64,000 bases of DNA. It comes from CADEFX01 sp963840425. Its GTDB lineage: Bacteria; Pseudomonadota; Alphaproteobacteria; Rhizobiales; Hyphomicrobiaceae. The notes below the pieces were generated by a model that worked only from the letters and a program-made list of their open reading frames with translations, was not told where the DNA came from and made no database searches. Where the stretch lies: assembly GCA_963840425.1 (NCBI GenBank), contig CAWIYZ010000033.1, positions 186,001 to 250,000 on the forward strand, in the 5' to 3' direction. Positions 53,220 to 62,192 of the stretch are shown here, one piece after another. The stretch's first letter is position 1. Each line of letters opens with the position of its first letter. Both the position numbers and the translations under genes were made by a program.

Positions 53220-54191
53220 ATGCATCGCCGGCACTTTCTCTGCTTCGTTTCTGCTGCCTTGACAGTCGGATTTACGGCTGGAGCAGCAGCCCAGTCGCAG
53301 AGCTGGCCGACACGCCCCGTAAAGGTTCTCGTGCCGTATGCCCCCGGCGGTGCCACCGATCAGCTCGCCCGCCCCTGGGCCGACAAGCTCGGTCAAGCGT
53401 TCGGACAACAGTTCGTCGTCGAGAACCGCGGCGGCGCCAGCGGCATGATCGGAGCGGAGGCAGCAGCCAAATCGCCACCGGACGGCTACACCATCTTGTT
53501 CACGCCGAACGCGCCGCTCTCCGTGCTTCCGAGCCTCCGTAAGACACCCTACGACCCGATCACGAGCTTCGAACCGGTCGGTCGTGCTGGCGATGTAATC
53601 AATGGCTTCGTCATCCACCCGAGTGTCGGTGTCAAAACATTTCAGGAAATGGTTGACTACGCGAAGAAGAATCCCGGCAAGCTCACATACGCATCTTCGG
53701 GACAGGCCACATCAACGCACCTGCGGCTCGAAGCGCTGAAATTCAAGGCCGGCATCGATATTCTGCATGTTCCCTATCGCGGCGGTGCGGACTCGCTGAA
53801 CGATCTATTACCAGGTAACGTGCACATGATGAATGAGCCCATCACGCTGCAGCACGTGAAGGCTGGCAAGCTCATTCTGCTCAACATCAACGGCCCTGCG
53901 CGGCGACCGGATTTCCCGGATGTTCCCACCCTCGCCGAGCTCGGGATCACGGGCGCCGATGTGCCGATCTGGTTCTCCATCTTTGCGCCGGCCGGCACAC
54001 CCAAGGACATCATCGCCAAGATGAACGCCAAGATGATCGAGATTGCCAAGACGGATGAGATGAAGGCGAGGCTGTGGGACGTCAACGCCGTCGTACCGCT
54101 GCAGACGCCCGAGGAAATGGCCAAGCACCTCCTGGAGGATACGAAGGCCAACCTGGAGGTGATCAAGGCCGCCAATATCAAGATCGAGTAG
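53220..54191 (+). CDS. tctC: Tripartite tricarboxylate transporter substrate-binding protein (TctC/Bug), copy 2
   Basis: 323 residues from ATG 53220 after a strong GGGAGGA. A Sec signal (HFLCFVSAALTVGFTAGAAAQ) precedes QSWPTRPVKVLVPYAPGGATDQLARPWADKLGQAFGQQFVVENRGGASG. Binding loops VPYAPGGATD and SSGQATSTHLRLEAL are intact, with YRGGADSLNDLL and DVPTLAELG. It is followed by tctB and tctA, so this is the Bug protein most likely to feed the membrane carrier. Confidence 0.9.
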   Translation: MHRRHFLCFVSAALTVGFTAGAAAQSQSWPTRPVKVLVPYAPGGATDQLARPWADKLGQAFGQQFVVENRGGASGMIGAEAAAKSPPDGYTILFTPNAPLSVLPSLRKTPYDPITSFEPVGRAGDVINGFVIHPSVGVKTFQEMVDYAKKNPGKLTYASSGQATSTHLRLEALKFKAGIDILHVPYRGGADSLNDLLPGNVHMMNEPITLQHVKAGKLILLNINGPARRPDFPDVPTLAELGITGADVPIWFSIFAPAGTPKDIIAKMNAKMIEIAKTDEMKARLWDVNAVVPLQTPEEMAKHLLEDTKANLEVIKAANIKIE

Positions 54192-54392
54192 CTCGGCGCT
54201 CGCCAGCGAACGTCGCGCTTACCTGAGCAAGCTGCACGTCATGGGCCGGCGGTGATCAAGCGACGGGTCGGACTGCCATGCTGCGAAGCCGCTCGCGCGG
54301 TTCGTGATCCGGCGGTGCAGCCACCGACAATAAGGTTCAGCGGCGCCATCCGTGAAAGCGCGCAAGAGATTGCAAAGAGGAAAACACACGCA

Positions 54393-54875
54393 ATGTCCTC
54401 GACAGCACCACCACAGCGCGTACGCACGACGCGGTTTTCGCGCGATGTGGGAGCCGGCCTATTCCTGCTTGTGATCGCCGCGTTGGCCTATGCAGGAACC
54501 CTCGATCTCCCGTCAGTCTGGTCGGGCGTCGGCCCCGGACTGATGCCTAAGCTCGTTGCGGGTCTGATCGCTGTGATGGGCGTCCTGATCATGATCCTGG
54601 GCTTGGCGCCCTCGGCTGATCGCCTGCAGAGCCTGACCCTGCGCGGCCCGCTCTTCGTACTTGGGGCAGCGGTTGTCTTTGCCGCAAGCATTCGCACACT
54701 CGGTCTTGCAGTGGCCGGTCCGCTCACCTGGGTTATCGCGGCGATGGCCGATCCGGAAAGCCGATGGGTGGAGACCGTGCTGTTCGCGCTGCTGATGACA
54801 GTCCTGTGCGTAGGCTTGTTCAAGTACGCGCTGCGCCTGCCGATCCCGCTGCTGCCTTTCGTCCTTGGATATTGA
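54393..54875 (+). CDS. tctB: Tripartite tricarboxylate transporter TctB family protein
   Basis: Small membrane subunit of 160 residues from ATG 54393; the longer frame from 54252 is rejected because the extra 47 residues look non-coding. Four helices are visible: AGLFLLVIAALAYAG, KLVAGLIAVMGVLIMILGLA, FVLGAAVVFAASIRTLGLAVAGPLTWVIAAM and TVLFALLMTVLCVGLFKYALRL. The terminal LPIPLLPF is a TctB hallmark. It lies 12 bases before tctA. Confidence 0.87.
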   Translation: MSSTAPPQRVRTTRFSRDVGAGLFLLVIAALAYAGTLDLPSVWSGVGPGLMPKLVAGLIAVMGVLIMILGLAPSADRLQSLTLRGPLFVLGAAVVFAASIRTLGLAVAGPLTWVIAAMADPESRWVETVLFALLMTVLCVGLFKYALRLPIPLLPFVLGY

Positions 54876-54887
54876 GCTGCAACGCCC

Positions 54888-56390
54888 ATGATGGAACTCC
54901 TCGACAACATTGCGCTCGGCTTCAGCGTTGCCCTCAGCCTGAAGACGCTGGGCCTTTGCTTCATGGGCTGCCTTATCGGTACGCTCGTCGGCGTCCTGCC
55001 GGGCGTGGGGCCGGTCGCCACCATCGCCATGCTGCTGCCGATCACGTTCAGCCTCGATCCGATCGGCGCCCTGATCATGCTCGCCGGCATCTACTACGGG
55101 GCTCAGTACGGTGGCTCCACCACGGCCATTCTCGTCAACATTCCCGGCGAGGCAACGTCGGTCGTGACCACGCTCGACGGGCATCAGATGGCCCGTCAGG
55201 GACGGGCTGGCATTGCCCTCGGCGTGGCTGCCATCGGCTCGTTCTTCGCCGGCACTGTGGGCACCATCATCGTCGCCGCACTCGCCGTGCCGCTGACCAA
55301 GTTCGCGCTCCTGTTCCGGCCGGCCGACTACTTCGCCCTCATGGTCTTCGGCTTGATGGTGGCGGTGGTGCTGGCGCGCGGGTCGGTGCCAAAAGCCATC
55401 GCCATGATCCTGGTCGGCGTGCTGCTTTCCACAGTCGGGCTCGATCTCGAAACGGGCGAAGAGCGTCTTACTTTCGGCTGGATGGATATTGCCGACGGCA
55501 TCGAAGTCGCCGTCATCGGCATGGGCCTGTTCGGCTTCGCCGAGGTGCTGCGCAACCTGGAAGCACCCGAGGCGCGCAGCGTCGTGCAGAACAACATCGG
55601 ACGTGTGCGGCCCTCACTGGCCGACCTGCGCCAGTCCTTCAATCCTATTCTGCGTGGCACCGGTCTCGGCGCGATATTGGGGCTGTTGCCTGGCAACGGT
55701 GCCGTGCTTGCGCCCTTCGCCAGCTATGCTCTCGAGAAGAAGATTGCCGCCGATCCGTCGCGCTTTGGCAAAGGCGCCATCGAAGGCGTGGCTGGACCCG
55801 AGGCCGCCAACAACGCCGGCGCCCAAACCTCCTTCATACCAATGCTGACTCTCGGCATCCCGCCCAACGCAGTCATGGCGCTCATGATCGGCGCCATGAC
55901 CATCCAGAATATCGTGCCGGGACCGGAGGTCCTCACCAAGCAGCCTAGGCTGTTTTGGGGAATGATTGCCTCCATGTGGCTCGGCAACCTGATGCTGCTC
56001 ATCATCAATCTGCCGCTGATCGGGGTATGGGTACGTCTGCTGAAAGTGCCCTATCGGCTGTTGTTCCCGGCCATCCTGCTGTTCTGCTGCATCGGCATCT
56101 ACTCGGTGAACAACAATCCTTTGGATGTGTATCTGACGGCCGCATTCGGACTGCTCGGCTACGTACTGATCAAGTTCGACTTCGAGCCGGCGCCGCTGCT
56201 GCTCGGATTTGTGCTCGGGCGGCTGATGGAGGAAAAGCTGCGCCAGTCGCTCGCCATCTCGAGGGGAAGCTTCGAGACCTTCGTGCAGCATCCGATGGCG
56301 GCCGTCCTGCTGGTGCTGACATTGGTGCTGGCGGTCATCGTCTTTCTCCCCTCGATACGCAGGGGCCGCGAAAAGGCATTCGCCGACTGA
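54888..56390 (+). CDS. tctA: Tripartite tricarboxylate transporter permease TctA
   Basis: Large membrane subunit of 500 residues with about 11-12 helices. Family signatures are GTLVGVLPGVGPVATIAMLLPITFSLDPIGALIMLAGIYYGAQYGGSTTAILVNIPGEATSVVTTLDGHQMARQGRAG and the second-half repeat LGLLPGNGAVLAPFASYALEKK with EGVAGPEAANNAGAQTSFIPMLTLGIPPNAVMALMIG. It uses the ion gradient to import the carboxylate delivered by a TctC protein. Confidence 0.93.
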   Translation: MMELLDNIALGFSVALSLKTLGLCFMGCLIGTLVGVLPGVGPVATIAMLLPITFSLDPIGALIMLAGIYYGAQYGGSTTAILVNIPGEATSVVTTLDGHQMARQGRAGIALGVAAIGSFFAGTVGTIIVAALAVPLTKFALLFRPADYFALMVFGLMVAVVLARGSVPKAIAMILVGVLLSTVGLDLETGEERLTFGWMDIADGIEVAVIGMGLFGFAEVLRNLEAPEARSVVQNNIGRVRPSLADLRQSFNPILRGTGLGAILGLLPGNGAVLAPFASYALEKKIAADPSRFGKGAIEGVAGPEAANNAGAQTSFIPMLTLGIPPNAVMALMIGAMTIQNIVPGPEVLTKQPRLFWGMIASMWLGNLMLLIINLPLIGVWVRLLKVPYRLLFPAILLFCCIGIYSVNNNPLDVYLTAAFGLLGYVLIKFDFEPAPLLLGFVLGRLMEEKLRQSLAISRGSFETFVQHPMAAVLLVLTLVLAVIVFLPSIRRGREKAFAD

Positions 56391-56403
56391 AGTCTGGCAA
56401 TGG

Positions 56404-56439
56404 AAAAAGCCGCGGAGCCCGAGAGATCCGCGGCCCTTC
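56404..56439 (-). terminator. Rho-independent terminator between tctA and the dioxygenase gene
   Basis: Eight-base stem GCCGCGGA/TCCGCGGC (56409-56416 and 56427-56434) with a ten-base loop. On the minus strand it ends in TTTTT, a textbook terminator for the dioxygenase gene. On the plus strand it is followed by CCTTCTT, so it may also stop tctA transcripts. Confidence 0.8.
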
Positions 56440-56459
56440 TTGATGACTGCCGTGCCGAC

Positions 56460-57344
56460 TCAGGCGGCCTGCTGTGCCACCGTCGGCGCATCACCCATAA
56501 GCGTCGTGCGGCGCACGTCGCGCGGCTCCTCCGCCGGAAACGGACGGGCGCGGTGCATGGTCTGGCGATTGTCCCACATGACGAGATCGCCGACACGCCA
56601 TTTGTGGCTGTAGACGAACTCGCGCTGTGTCGCCGCCTCGTTGAGATCGCGGAGGAACGCCTTGGCCTCGGGCCCCGGCCAGCCGATGATGCCGCCGGCG
56701 TGCGAAGACAAATACAGCGACTTGCGCTTCGTCACCGGATGCACGCGCACGAGCCGCTGCAGCACCGGCTTGAAGCGAATCCGCTCCTCTTCCGTGAAAT
56801 CGTTGAACCCGAGCTGCGCGCGCGAGTACAACTGCGAGTGCTCGCACACGAGATCCTCGACCTGGGCCCTCGTCTCCTCGTCGAGCGCGTCGTAGGCCGC
56901 GCGCATGTCGGCGAACTCCGTGTTGCCGCCCTTGGAGGGAATGCTGCGCGCGTGCAAGAGGGAATACTTGGCCGGGATAACCTTGAACGAGCTGTCGGAA
57001 TGCCAGAGTCGATTGCCGATGGCGAATAGCCGCCGCCGGTCATCGCGTGCAAACGGCTTGTTGTTCTTATCGAGATTGGACACGTCCGCGAAGGTCGTGG
57101 GCAGGCGATGGTCCTCGGCCGCGCGCAGGCTGGTGCCGATCGCGTGCTCGATATCGCCGAGACTCTGCGTGAAGGCGAGCTGCTGCTCGTCATTGATGTG
57201 CTGGTCGTGAAAGACCAGCACCGCGTACTTGTCCATGCCGGCGTGGATGGCGTCGGCATCGGCCTTGGACAGCGGCTTGGATATGTCGACGCCGTCGACC
57301 TCACCTGCGAAGCAGGGGCCGATCTGGCGGATCGTCATAGGCAT
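56460..57344 (-). CDS. TauD/TfdA family alpha-ketoglutarate-dependent dioxygenase
   Basis: Fe(II)/2-oxoglutarate dioxygenase of 294 residues from ATG 57344 (GGGAG eight bases upstream). Iron ligands are in LWHSDSSFK (H-x-D) and the distal MHRARPF (His); the 2-oxoglutarate arginine is in DVRRTTLMGD. The N-terminal PCFAGEVDGVDISKPLSKADADAIHAGMDKYAVLVFHDQHI and GDIEHAIG are typical of the TfdA/2,4-D side of the family rather than taurine enzymes. It probably hydroxylates an ether or acid side chain; the substrate is open. Confidence 0.88.
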   Translation of the reverse strand: MPMTIRQIGPCFAGEVDGVDISKPLSKADADAIHAGMDKYAVLVFHDQHINDEQQLAFTQSLGDIEHAIGTSLRAAEDHRLPTTFADVSNLDKNNKPFARDDRRRLFAIGNRLWHSDSSFKVIPAKYSLLHARSIPSKGGNTEFADMRAAYDALDEETRAQVEDLVCEHSQLYSRAQLGFNDFTEEERIRFKPVLQRLVRVHPVTKRKSLYLSSHAGGIIGWPGPEAKAFLRDLNEAATQREFVYSHKWRVGDLVMWDNRQTMHRARPFPAEEPRDVRRTTLMGDAPTVAQQAA

Positions 57345-57378
57345 CTCTTTGGGCTCCCAATTGGGTTGACGTTCAATC

Positions 57379-57428
57379 CTAGAGCGTGATTGGCTCACAT
57401 GGAAGCGCTGCCCCTTCCGCGGGCATGT
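57379..57428. repeat. Palindromic repeat family C, truncated copy 3
   Basis: CTAGAGCGTGATTGGCTCACATGGAAGCGC reads like one arm of hairpin two of copy 1 (reverse strand there: CTAGAGTGCGATCGGCTCACATGGGAAGC). The opposite arm is degraded after CCCCTTCC. It lies just upstream of the dioxygenase start, in its probable promoter region. Confidence 0.65.
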
Positions 57429-57586
57429 AGCGCCACTGCGGGCAAGGCTCGTGTGCACTCAGCTCACGCACTGGGTGCTCTCAACTCACACCTGACGAAA
57501 ACAGTGGAACGACCTGCTATCTCGTGCATGATTGCGACGAACGACGGCACAAAAAAGGGCCGCATGGGATCTTCGGAGGAAAGCTA

Positions 57587-58619
57587 ATGTCGAATATGTT
57601 TCGCGGTGCACTCGCGGTTGCCTTTCGCGCATCGCGCCTTACCTGCCAGCTCTCGACCGGGTTGCTGGCAGTTGCCCTTGGCAGCGGCGTCGCCTCGGCA
57701 CAGACCTATCCCGAGCGCAATATCACTCTCATCGTTCCCTTCGCTGCCGGCGGCGCTTCCGACGTCTCCTCGCGCATCATGGCCGAGTTGATGTCGAAGA
57801 CTTCTCGGGCAGACGGTCGTGATCGAGAACGTGGCCGGCGCCGGCGGCGTAACGGGCACGGTGCGCGGCAAGACCGCGCGCCCCGACGGCTACACGATCG
57901 GGTTCGGGCATATGGGGACGCATTCCGCCTCGGTCGCGGTCAATCCCAAGCTGCCGTACGACCCGCGCACCGACTTCGACTATCTCGGCATTCACCTCGT
58001 GACCCCGAACATCATGATCGTGCGCAAGGACCTGCCGGTCAACTCGCTGCAGGAGTTCATCGCCTACGCCAAGCAGAAGGGCAAGGATCTGAAGATGGGG
58101 CACAATGGGGCAGGCTCGCTGGCCCATCTCACCTGCACCGTTTTCTTCCAGCTCATCGATGTACAGCCGACGTATGTCACTTTCCGTGGCTTCGGTCAGA
58201 CCATCAACGACATCCTCTCGGGCGCTATCGACGGCACGTGCGAGCTGGTGGCCTCCGTCACCGGACACGTGAAGGGCGGCTCCGTGAAAGGGTTCGGCGT
58301 TGCCGCCGACGAGCGCTCACCGGTGCTGCCGGAGGTGCCGACGTCGACGGAAGGCGGACTGCCGGCTTTCAAGGTCGAGAGCTGGCTCGGCCTCTACGTC
58401 CCCAAGGGTTTGCCGCCCGAGATCCTCGCCAAGCTGCGCGACGCTCAGCTCAAGGCGCTGGACGATCCTGTGGTGCAGGAGAAATTCCTGGGTCTTGGCG
58501 GCAGCGTTCCCAAGGCGGATCGGCGTGGCGCCGATTACATGCTCCAAACCATCAAGACAGATGTCGCGCGCTGGCAGGACGTGGTGAAGAAGGCGGGCGG
58601 TATCGAAGTGAAGGAGTGA
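57587..58619 (+). pseudogene. TctC/Bug substrate-binding protein, copy 3, single frameshift
   Basis: Starts at ATG 57587 after GGAGGAAAG with a Sec signal ending in GSGVASAQ, then TYPERNITLIVPFAAGGASDVSSRIMAELMSKT. The frame then breaks. One extra base in the TT at 57802-57803 moves the rest (LGQTVVIENVAGAGGVTGTVRGK...) into the next frame, which runs intact to IEVKE. Restored length is about 343 residues, normal for Bug proteins. Conserved loops VPFAAGGASD and GHNGAGSLAHLTC are both present, so the protein is probably functional in the real genome. Confidence 0.85.
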
Positions 58620-58745
58620 AGACGGGGTAACTGCACGACATCAAGAAGCCGTGGCTGCGGCGCGCGCTGCCACGGCTTTACTGTCAGCAGATGTTGGTCC
58701 TGCGGCGCAGGAACGCCGCCAGCCGTCGTTTCGTCAGCAACCGGA

Positions 58746-59168
58746 TCAAATACCCTCCAGCACGTAGTCGTGATCCATGACGACGAGGCGGTTCTCGAAA
58801 CGCCATGCGCCATTCTCCTTCCTGAGCCGGCATTCGTAGCGGCCCGGACCCAGGAGGCGGCTTTGGCCATCCTTCGTCAGGAAGGTCACGAGATAGCACT
58901 TGGCGAAACCGCGGTTCCCCTCGGCCTCAATGATAAGATTTGAGATGACGTGGCGAAGCTGAGTCCCGGTTGCGTGGAAGCGAGCGAAGCGCGCCGCAAA
59001 AGCACGCACTTCGTCACGGCCGGCGTAGCGGCCAACGGCGGGACTCTCCAAGGCTCCGTCCTCGGTGAAGCACGCCACCAGCCCTTCGACGTCGCCCGTG
59101 TCGATCGCCCACATGTAGCGCGCGAACAGGTCGCCGATCGCGAGGCGGTCCTCCACGGAAACGGTCAT
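58746..59168 (-). CDS. NTF2-like (SnoaL-type) protein, copy 2
   Basis: 140 residues from ATG 59168, preceded by GGGAG. The same cone fold as copy 1: VEDRLAIGDLFARYMWAIDTGDVEGLVACFTEDGALES, then ATGTQLRHVISNLIIEAEGNRGFAKCYLVTFLT and a final WRFENRLVVMDHDYVL. The conserved acid (AIDTGD) and basic (LRHVISN) positions are kept. It is divergent from the hydroxyacid dehydrogenase and convergent with the frameshifted TctC gene. Function unknown. Confidence 0.8.
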   Translation of the reverse strand: MTVSVEDRLAIGDLFARYMWAIDTGDVEGLVACFTEDGALESPAVGRYAGRDEVRAFAARFARFHATGTQLRHVISNLIIEAEGNRGFAKCYLVTFLTKDGQSRLLGPGRYECRLRKENGAWRFENRLVVMDHDYVLEGI

Positions 59169-59293
59169 GGCGTTCACTCCCAAGGTGTCGGTAGGCATCA
59201 TTGCACAGCAATGCTTTGATATTGACTCGATCAAGTCAATTTTCTCTCGATGCGCGGTTGCCGGACAAGACCGAACGCGGGACAACTTCCGAC

Positions 59294-60304
59294 ATGACAC
59301 GGCCGCTGGTGGTCCTCACCGACGCAAGCATCAGGCCCGAGGCCGCGGCGCATCTTGGAGAAAGGTGCGAAGTGCACGTGCTGCCGGGCGCCTACCCTGC
59401 CGAGGACATGCTGATCGCGGCGTGCGCCAACGCCGATGCCATCCTGGCGCGGCTGGGAACGGTGACGCGGCGCGTAATCGAGGCGGCGCCCCGGTTGCGC
59501 GTCATTGCGCGCCACGGCGTGGGTGTCGATGCGGTGGACCTGGAGGCAGCCACGGCGCGCGGCATCGTCGTGACGACGACGGGCGCGATCAATGCGGCGG
59601 CAGTCGCCGAGTATACGTTTGCCCTGCTGCTGGCGCTGGCTCGCAAGGTCGTGCCGGCTGATGCAGGCATGCGTCGGGGCGCGTGGTCGCGCGATCCTCT
59701 CGTCGGCATGGAGCTCGACGGCAAGACCCTCGGCATCGTCGGCCTGGGGGCCATCGGGCAGCGGGTGGCGCGGCAGGCACTCGGCTTCGGCATGCGTGTG
59801 ATTGCGCATGATCCAAATGTGCCGACGCCGCCGGATGCCGGAATCCGCATGGTCAGCCTCGTTGAGCTGCTGGCCAGCGCCGATATCGTCACGCTGCACA
59901 CACGGTTCACGCCAGGTACGGCCAAGCTCATCGATGCCGCGACGCTGGCGGCCATGCGGCCCAATGCGTTGCTAGTGAACACGGCGCGCGGCGAGCTGGT
60001 CGATGAAGCGGCCTTGACGGCAGCGCTGCGCAACGGCGGCCTGGCGGGAGCCGCACTCGACACGTTCGCCGAGGAGCCGCTGTCGGCCGAGTCGCCGCTG
60101 CGCGCGATGCCCAACGTGGTCCTGTCGCCGCACGTGGCTGGGCAGACGGCAGAAGCGGTCGTCAAAGTGGGGCTGGCGGCGGCCGATGCGATCCTCGACG
60201 AGCTCGCAGGCCGACGCCCGGCGCATGTCTACAATCCGGAAGCTTATGCGGCCCGTCTCAAGAACGGCTCTTTCGCAGTTCCCATCCTTCACGGGTCAGA
60301 CTGA
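59294..60304 (+). CDS. D-isomer-specific 2-hydroxyacid dehydrogenase (phosphoglycerate-dehydrogenase-like)
   Basis: 336 residues from ATG 59294. The NAD-binding block is LGIVGLGAIGQRVARQALGFGMRVIAHDPN. Catalytic residues are Arg in NTARGELVDEAAL, Glu in AALDTFAEEPL and His in LSPHVAGQTAEA. VIARHGVGVDAVDLEAATARGIVV and AVAEYTFALLLALARK complete the pattern. No ACT domain follows, so this is a catabolic or side-chain hydroxyacid enzyme rather than SerA proper. Confidence 0.9.
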   Translation: MTRPLVVLTDASIRPEAAAHLGERCEVHVLPGAYPAEDMLIAACANADAILARLGTVTRRVIEAAPRLRVIARHGVGVDAVDLEAATARGIVVTTTGAINAAAVAEYTFALLLALARKVVPADAGMRRGAWSRDPLVGMELDGKTLGIVGLGAIGQRVARQALGFGMRVIAHDPNVPTPPDAGIRMVSLVELLASADIVTLHTRFTPGTAKLIDAATLAAMRPNALLVNTARGELVDEAALTAALRNGGLAGAALDTFAEEPLSAESPLRAMPNVVLSPHVAGQTAEAVVKVGLAAADAILDELAGRRPAHVYNPEAYAARLKNGSFAVPILHGSD

Positions 60305-60467
60305 GGCTTGGCTGGATTGTCGACGAGTATGCGCCGACGATCTCAATGAAGCCCACCCCAAGGATGGTCAGCACACCCGGTATTGACGCCGGTGCGCACG
60401 ACACCGGATAGTCGCAAACAACCGAGACGGCAGGCATGCCGCATGCTTGCGAGGAGTGAAACAATCG

Positions 60468-61112
60468 ATGGCCGAGACACAGGGCAAGGGACTGCTGCTG
60501 GCAACGATGGAGCCGCCTTCGTCGCTCGAGGAAGAGTTTCAGCAGTGGTACGACAGCGAGCATTTTCCCGAGCGTAGGGACACCGAGGGCTTTCTGACTG
60601 CAACGCGGCTCATATGCCTCGACGGCTGGCCGCGCTATCTGGCGCTCTACGATCTGTCCTCGGTCGATGTGCTGCGCGGTCCCGGTTATGCGAAGATTGC
60701 GGGGGAGAATTACTCGCGCTGGACCGGCCGCGTCATTTCCCGTGTGTGGGGGCAATACCGCGCCGAGGGCGTCCAGATTTATCCAGGAAACGCACTGCTG
60801 GGAGATGCCGGCGCCTTCTCGCGCCTGGTGCTCTGGCGCTTCCGCAGCGCGCCGCAATCGGCGCGCGCTGCCATCGTCGAGGGCTTTCGCAAAATCTACG
60901 AGGACCGGCCGGAGGTGGCGCAGGTGCGCGTGTTCGAGGCCAAGCTCTCGGGGAGCACCGACTATATCGGCATCGCAGAGCTACATGCGCCGTTGCCGCT
61001 CGCCCAGGGTGCCGTCGCTGCGTTCGGCAGCGCAGTGCGGCACCTCGACATAGTCAATCACTACACCCGCTATGAGCGACGCTGGCCCGGAGACTTTCCG
61101 AAGGGAACCTGA
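60468..61112 (+). CDS. EthD-like dimeric alpha/beta-barrel protein
   Basis: 214 residues from ATG 60468 (GAGGAG 13 bases upstream). It appears to hold two ferredoxin-like repeats. The first has EEEFQQWYDSEHFPERRDTEGFLTATRLICLDGWPRYLALYDLSS, the W-Y-x-x-E-H-x-P-E-R pattern of EthD-type small proteins. The second has FSRLVLWRFRSAPQSARAAIVEGFRKIYEDRPEVAQVRVFEAKL. Such proteins assist oxygenase pathways or act as monooxygenases/decyclases. It lies 89 bases before a TctC gene. Specific role unknown. Confidence 0.7.
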   Translation: MAETQGKGLLLATMEPPSSLEEEFQQWYDSEHFPERRDTEGFLTATRLICLDGWPRYLALYDLSSVDVLRGPGYAKIAGENYSRWTGRVISRVWGQYRAEGVQIYPGNALLGDAGAFSRLVLWRFRSAPQSARAAIVEGFRKIYEDRPEVAQVRVFEAKLSGSTDYIGIAELHAPLPLAQGAVAAFGSAVRHLDIVNHYTRYERRWPGDFPKGT

Positions 61113-61200
61113 TCGCTCCAACTGGCTAAAAAACACCGATCGTCGCGGCTGGGCAGATGCTGCGCCGCCTAGAAACTCGACCATACTTGGGAGGATACAA

Positions 61201-62184
61201 ATGCATCGCAAATCACGCCGAGATGTGCTGAAGGGCGCGCTGGCCGCACCGTTCGTGCTCCAAGCGGGAGGGGCGCACAGTCAGGAGACGTGGCCCAATC
61301 GGCCGGTGCACATCATGCTGCCGTTCGGCGCCGGCGGCGCCGCCGACACGGTCTGCCGCGTGGTGTTTGCGAAAGCCTCCGAGCAGCTAAAGCAATCGAT
61401 CGTGATCGAGAACCGCACTGGAGGTAACACGGTCGTGGCGTCCAGTGCGGCGCTGCAGGCGCCGAAGGACGGCTACACGTTCCTCGTCAATGCCGCACAG
61501 TACCTGATCAATCCCGTGCTGATGAAGGACCTTCCGTTCGATTTCCGCGCCTCCTTCGGCCCCGTGACCCGCCTGGCGGCGTTTCCGCAGGTGGTGGCCG
61601 TACGCAAGGACTTTCCCGCCGCTACAATCGAAGAATACCTGGCGCACGCGAAAGCCAATCCTGGCAAGGTGACCTTCGGCACACCGCCGGCCGCCGGCAT
61701 GGCGCACATGGCCGGGGCGCTCATTCAGAACCGCACCGGCACTCGTCTCGTGCACGCGCCCTACCGGCTCGCGACCGAGGCGGTTCGCGATGTGTCGGGC
61801 GGACATCTGGACTCGGTCATCCTCACAACCTCCACCATCCAGCCCGCGCTACAGAGCAGTACAGCCCGCGTGCTGGCCATCACGAGCGCCAAACGAACCC
61901 CGATTCTGCCGGATGTACCCACACTCGCCGAGCGCATGTTGCCCGGCTTCGACATGGATGACTGGGTCGGCCTGTTCGCCGTTACCGGCGTCCCGGCGCC
62001 CATCATCCAGCAGATGCAGAAAGCCGTGGCTCAGGCATCGCAAGATCCCGCCGTAATCGCGCGCCTGGCCCCGCTCGGCACCAATATTGTCGCCGACTCG
62101 ACGGAGTCGTTCGCCAAGTTCCTCGACGAGCAACGCGAGGTTCTCACGCGCCTGATCGCGGAAGCGAACATCAAGCTTGAATAA
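61201..62184 (+). CDS. Tripartite tricarboxylate transporter substrate-binding protein (TctC/Bug), copy 4
   Basis: 327 residues from ATG 61201 with GGGAGGA five bases upstream. A twin-arginine signal (SRRDVLKGALAAPFVLQAGGAHSQ) precedes ETWPNRPVHIMLPFGAGGAADTVCRVVFAKASEQL. Binding loops LPFGAGGAAD and GTPPAAGMAHMAGALI are present, with RLATEAVRDVSGG and DVPTLAERML. It is less like copies 1 and 2 than they are like each other. It converges on the TRAP carrier genes with an eight-base gap. Confidence 0.88.
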   Translation: MHRKSRRDVLKGALAAPFVLQAGGAHSQETWPNRPVHIMLPFGAGGAADTVCRVVFAKASEQLKQSIVIENRTGGNTVVASSAALQAPKDGYTFLVNAAQYLINPVLMKDLPFDFRASFGPVTRLAAFPQVVAVRKDFPAATIEEYLAHAKANPGKVTFGTPPAAGMAHMAGALIQNRTGTRLVHAPYRLATEAVRDVSGGHLDSVILTTSTIQPALQSSTARVLAITSAKRTPILPDVPTLAERMLPGFDMDDWVGLFAVTGVPAPIIQQMQKAVAQASQDPAVIARLAPLGTNIVADSTESFAKFLDEQREVLTRLIAEANIKLE

Positions 62185-62192
62185 GAGGTGCC

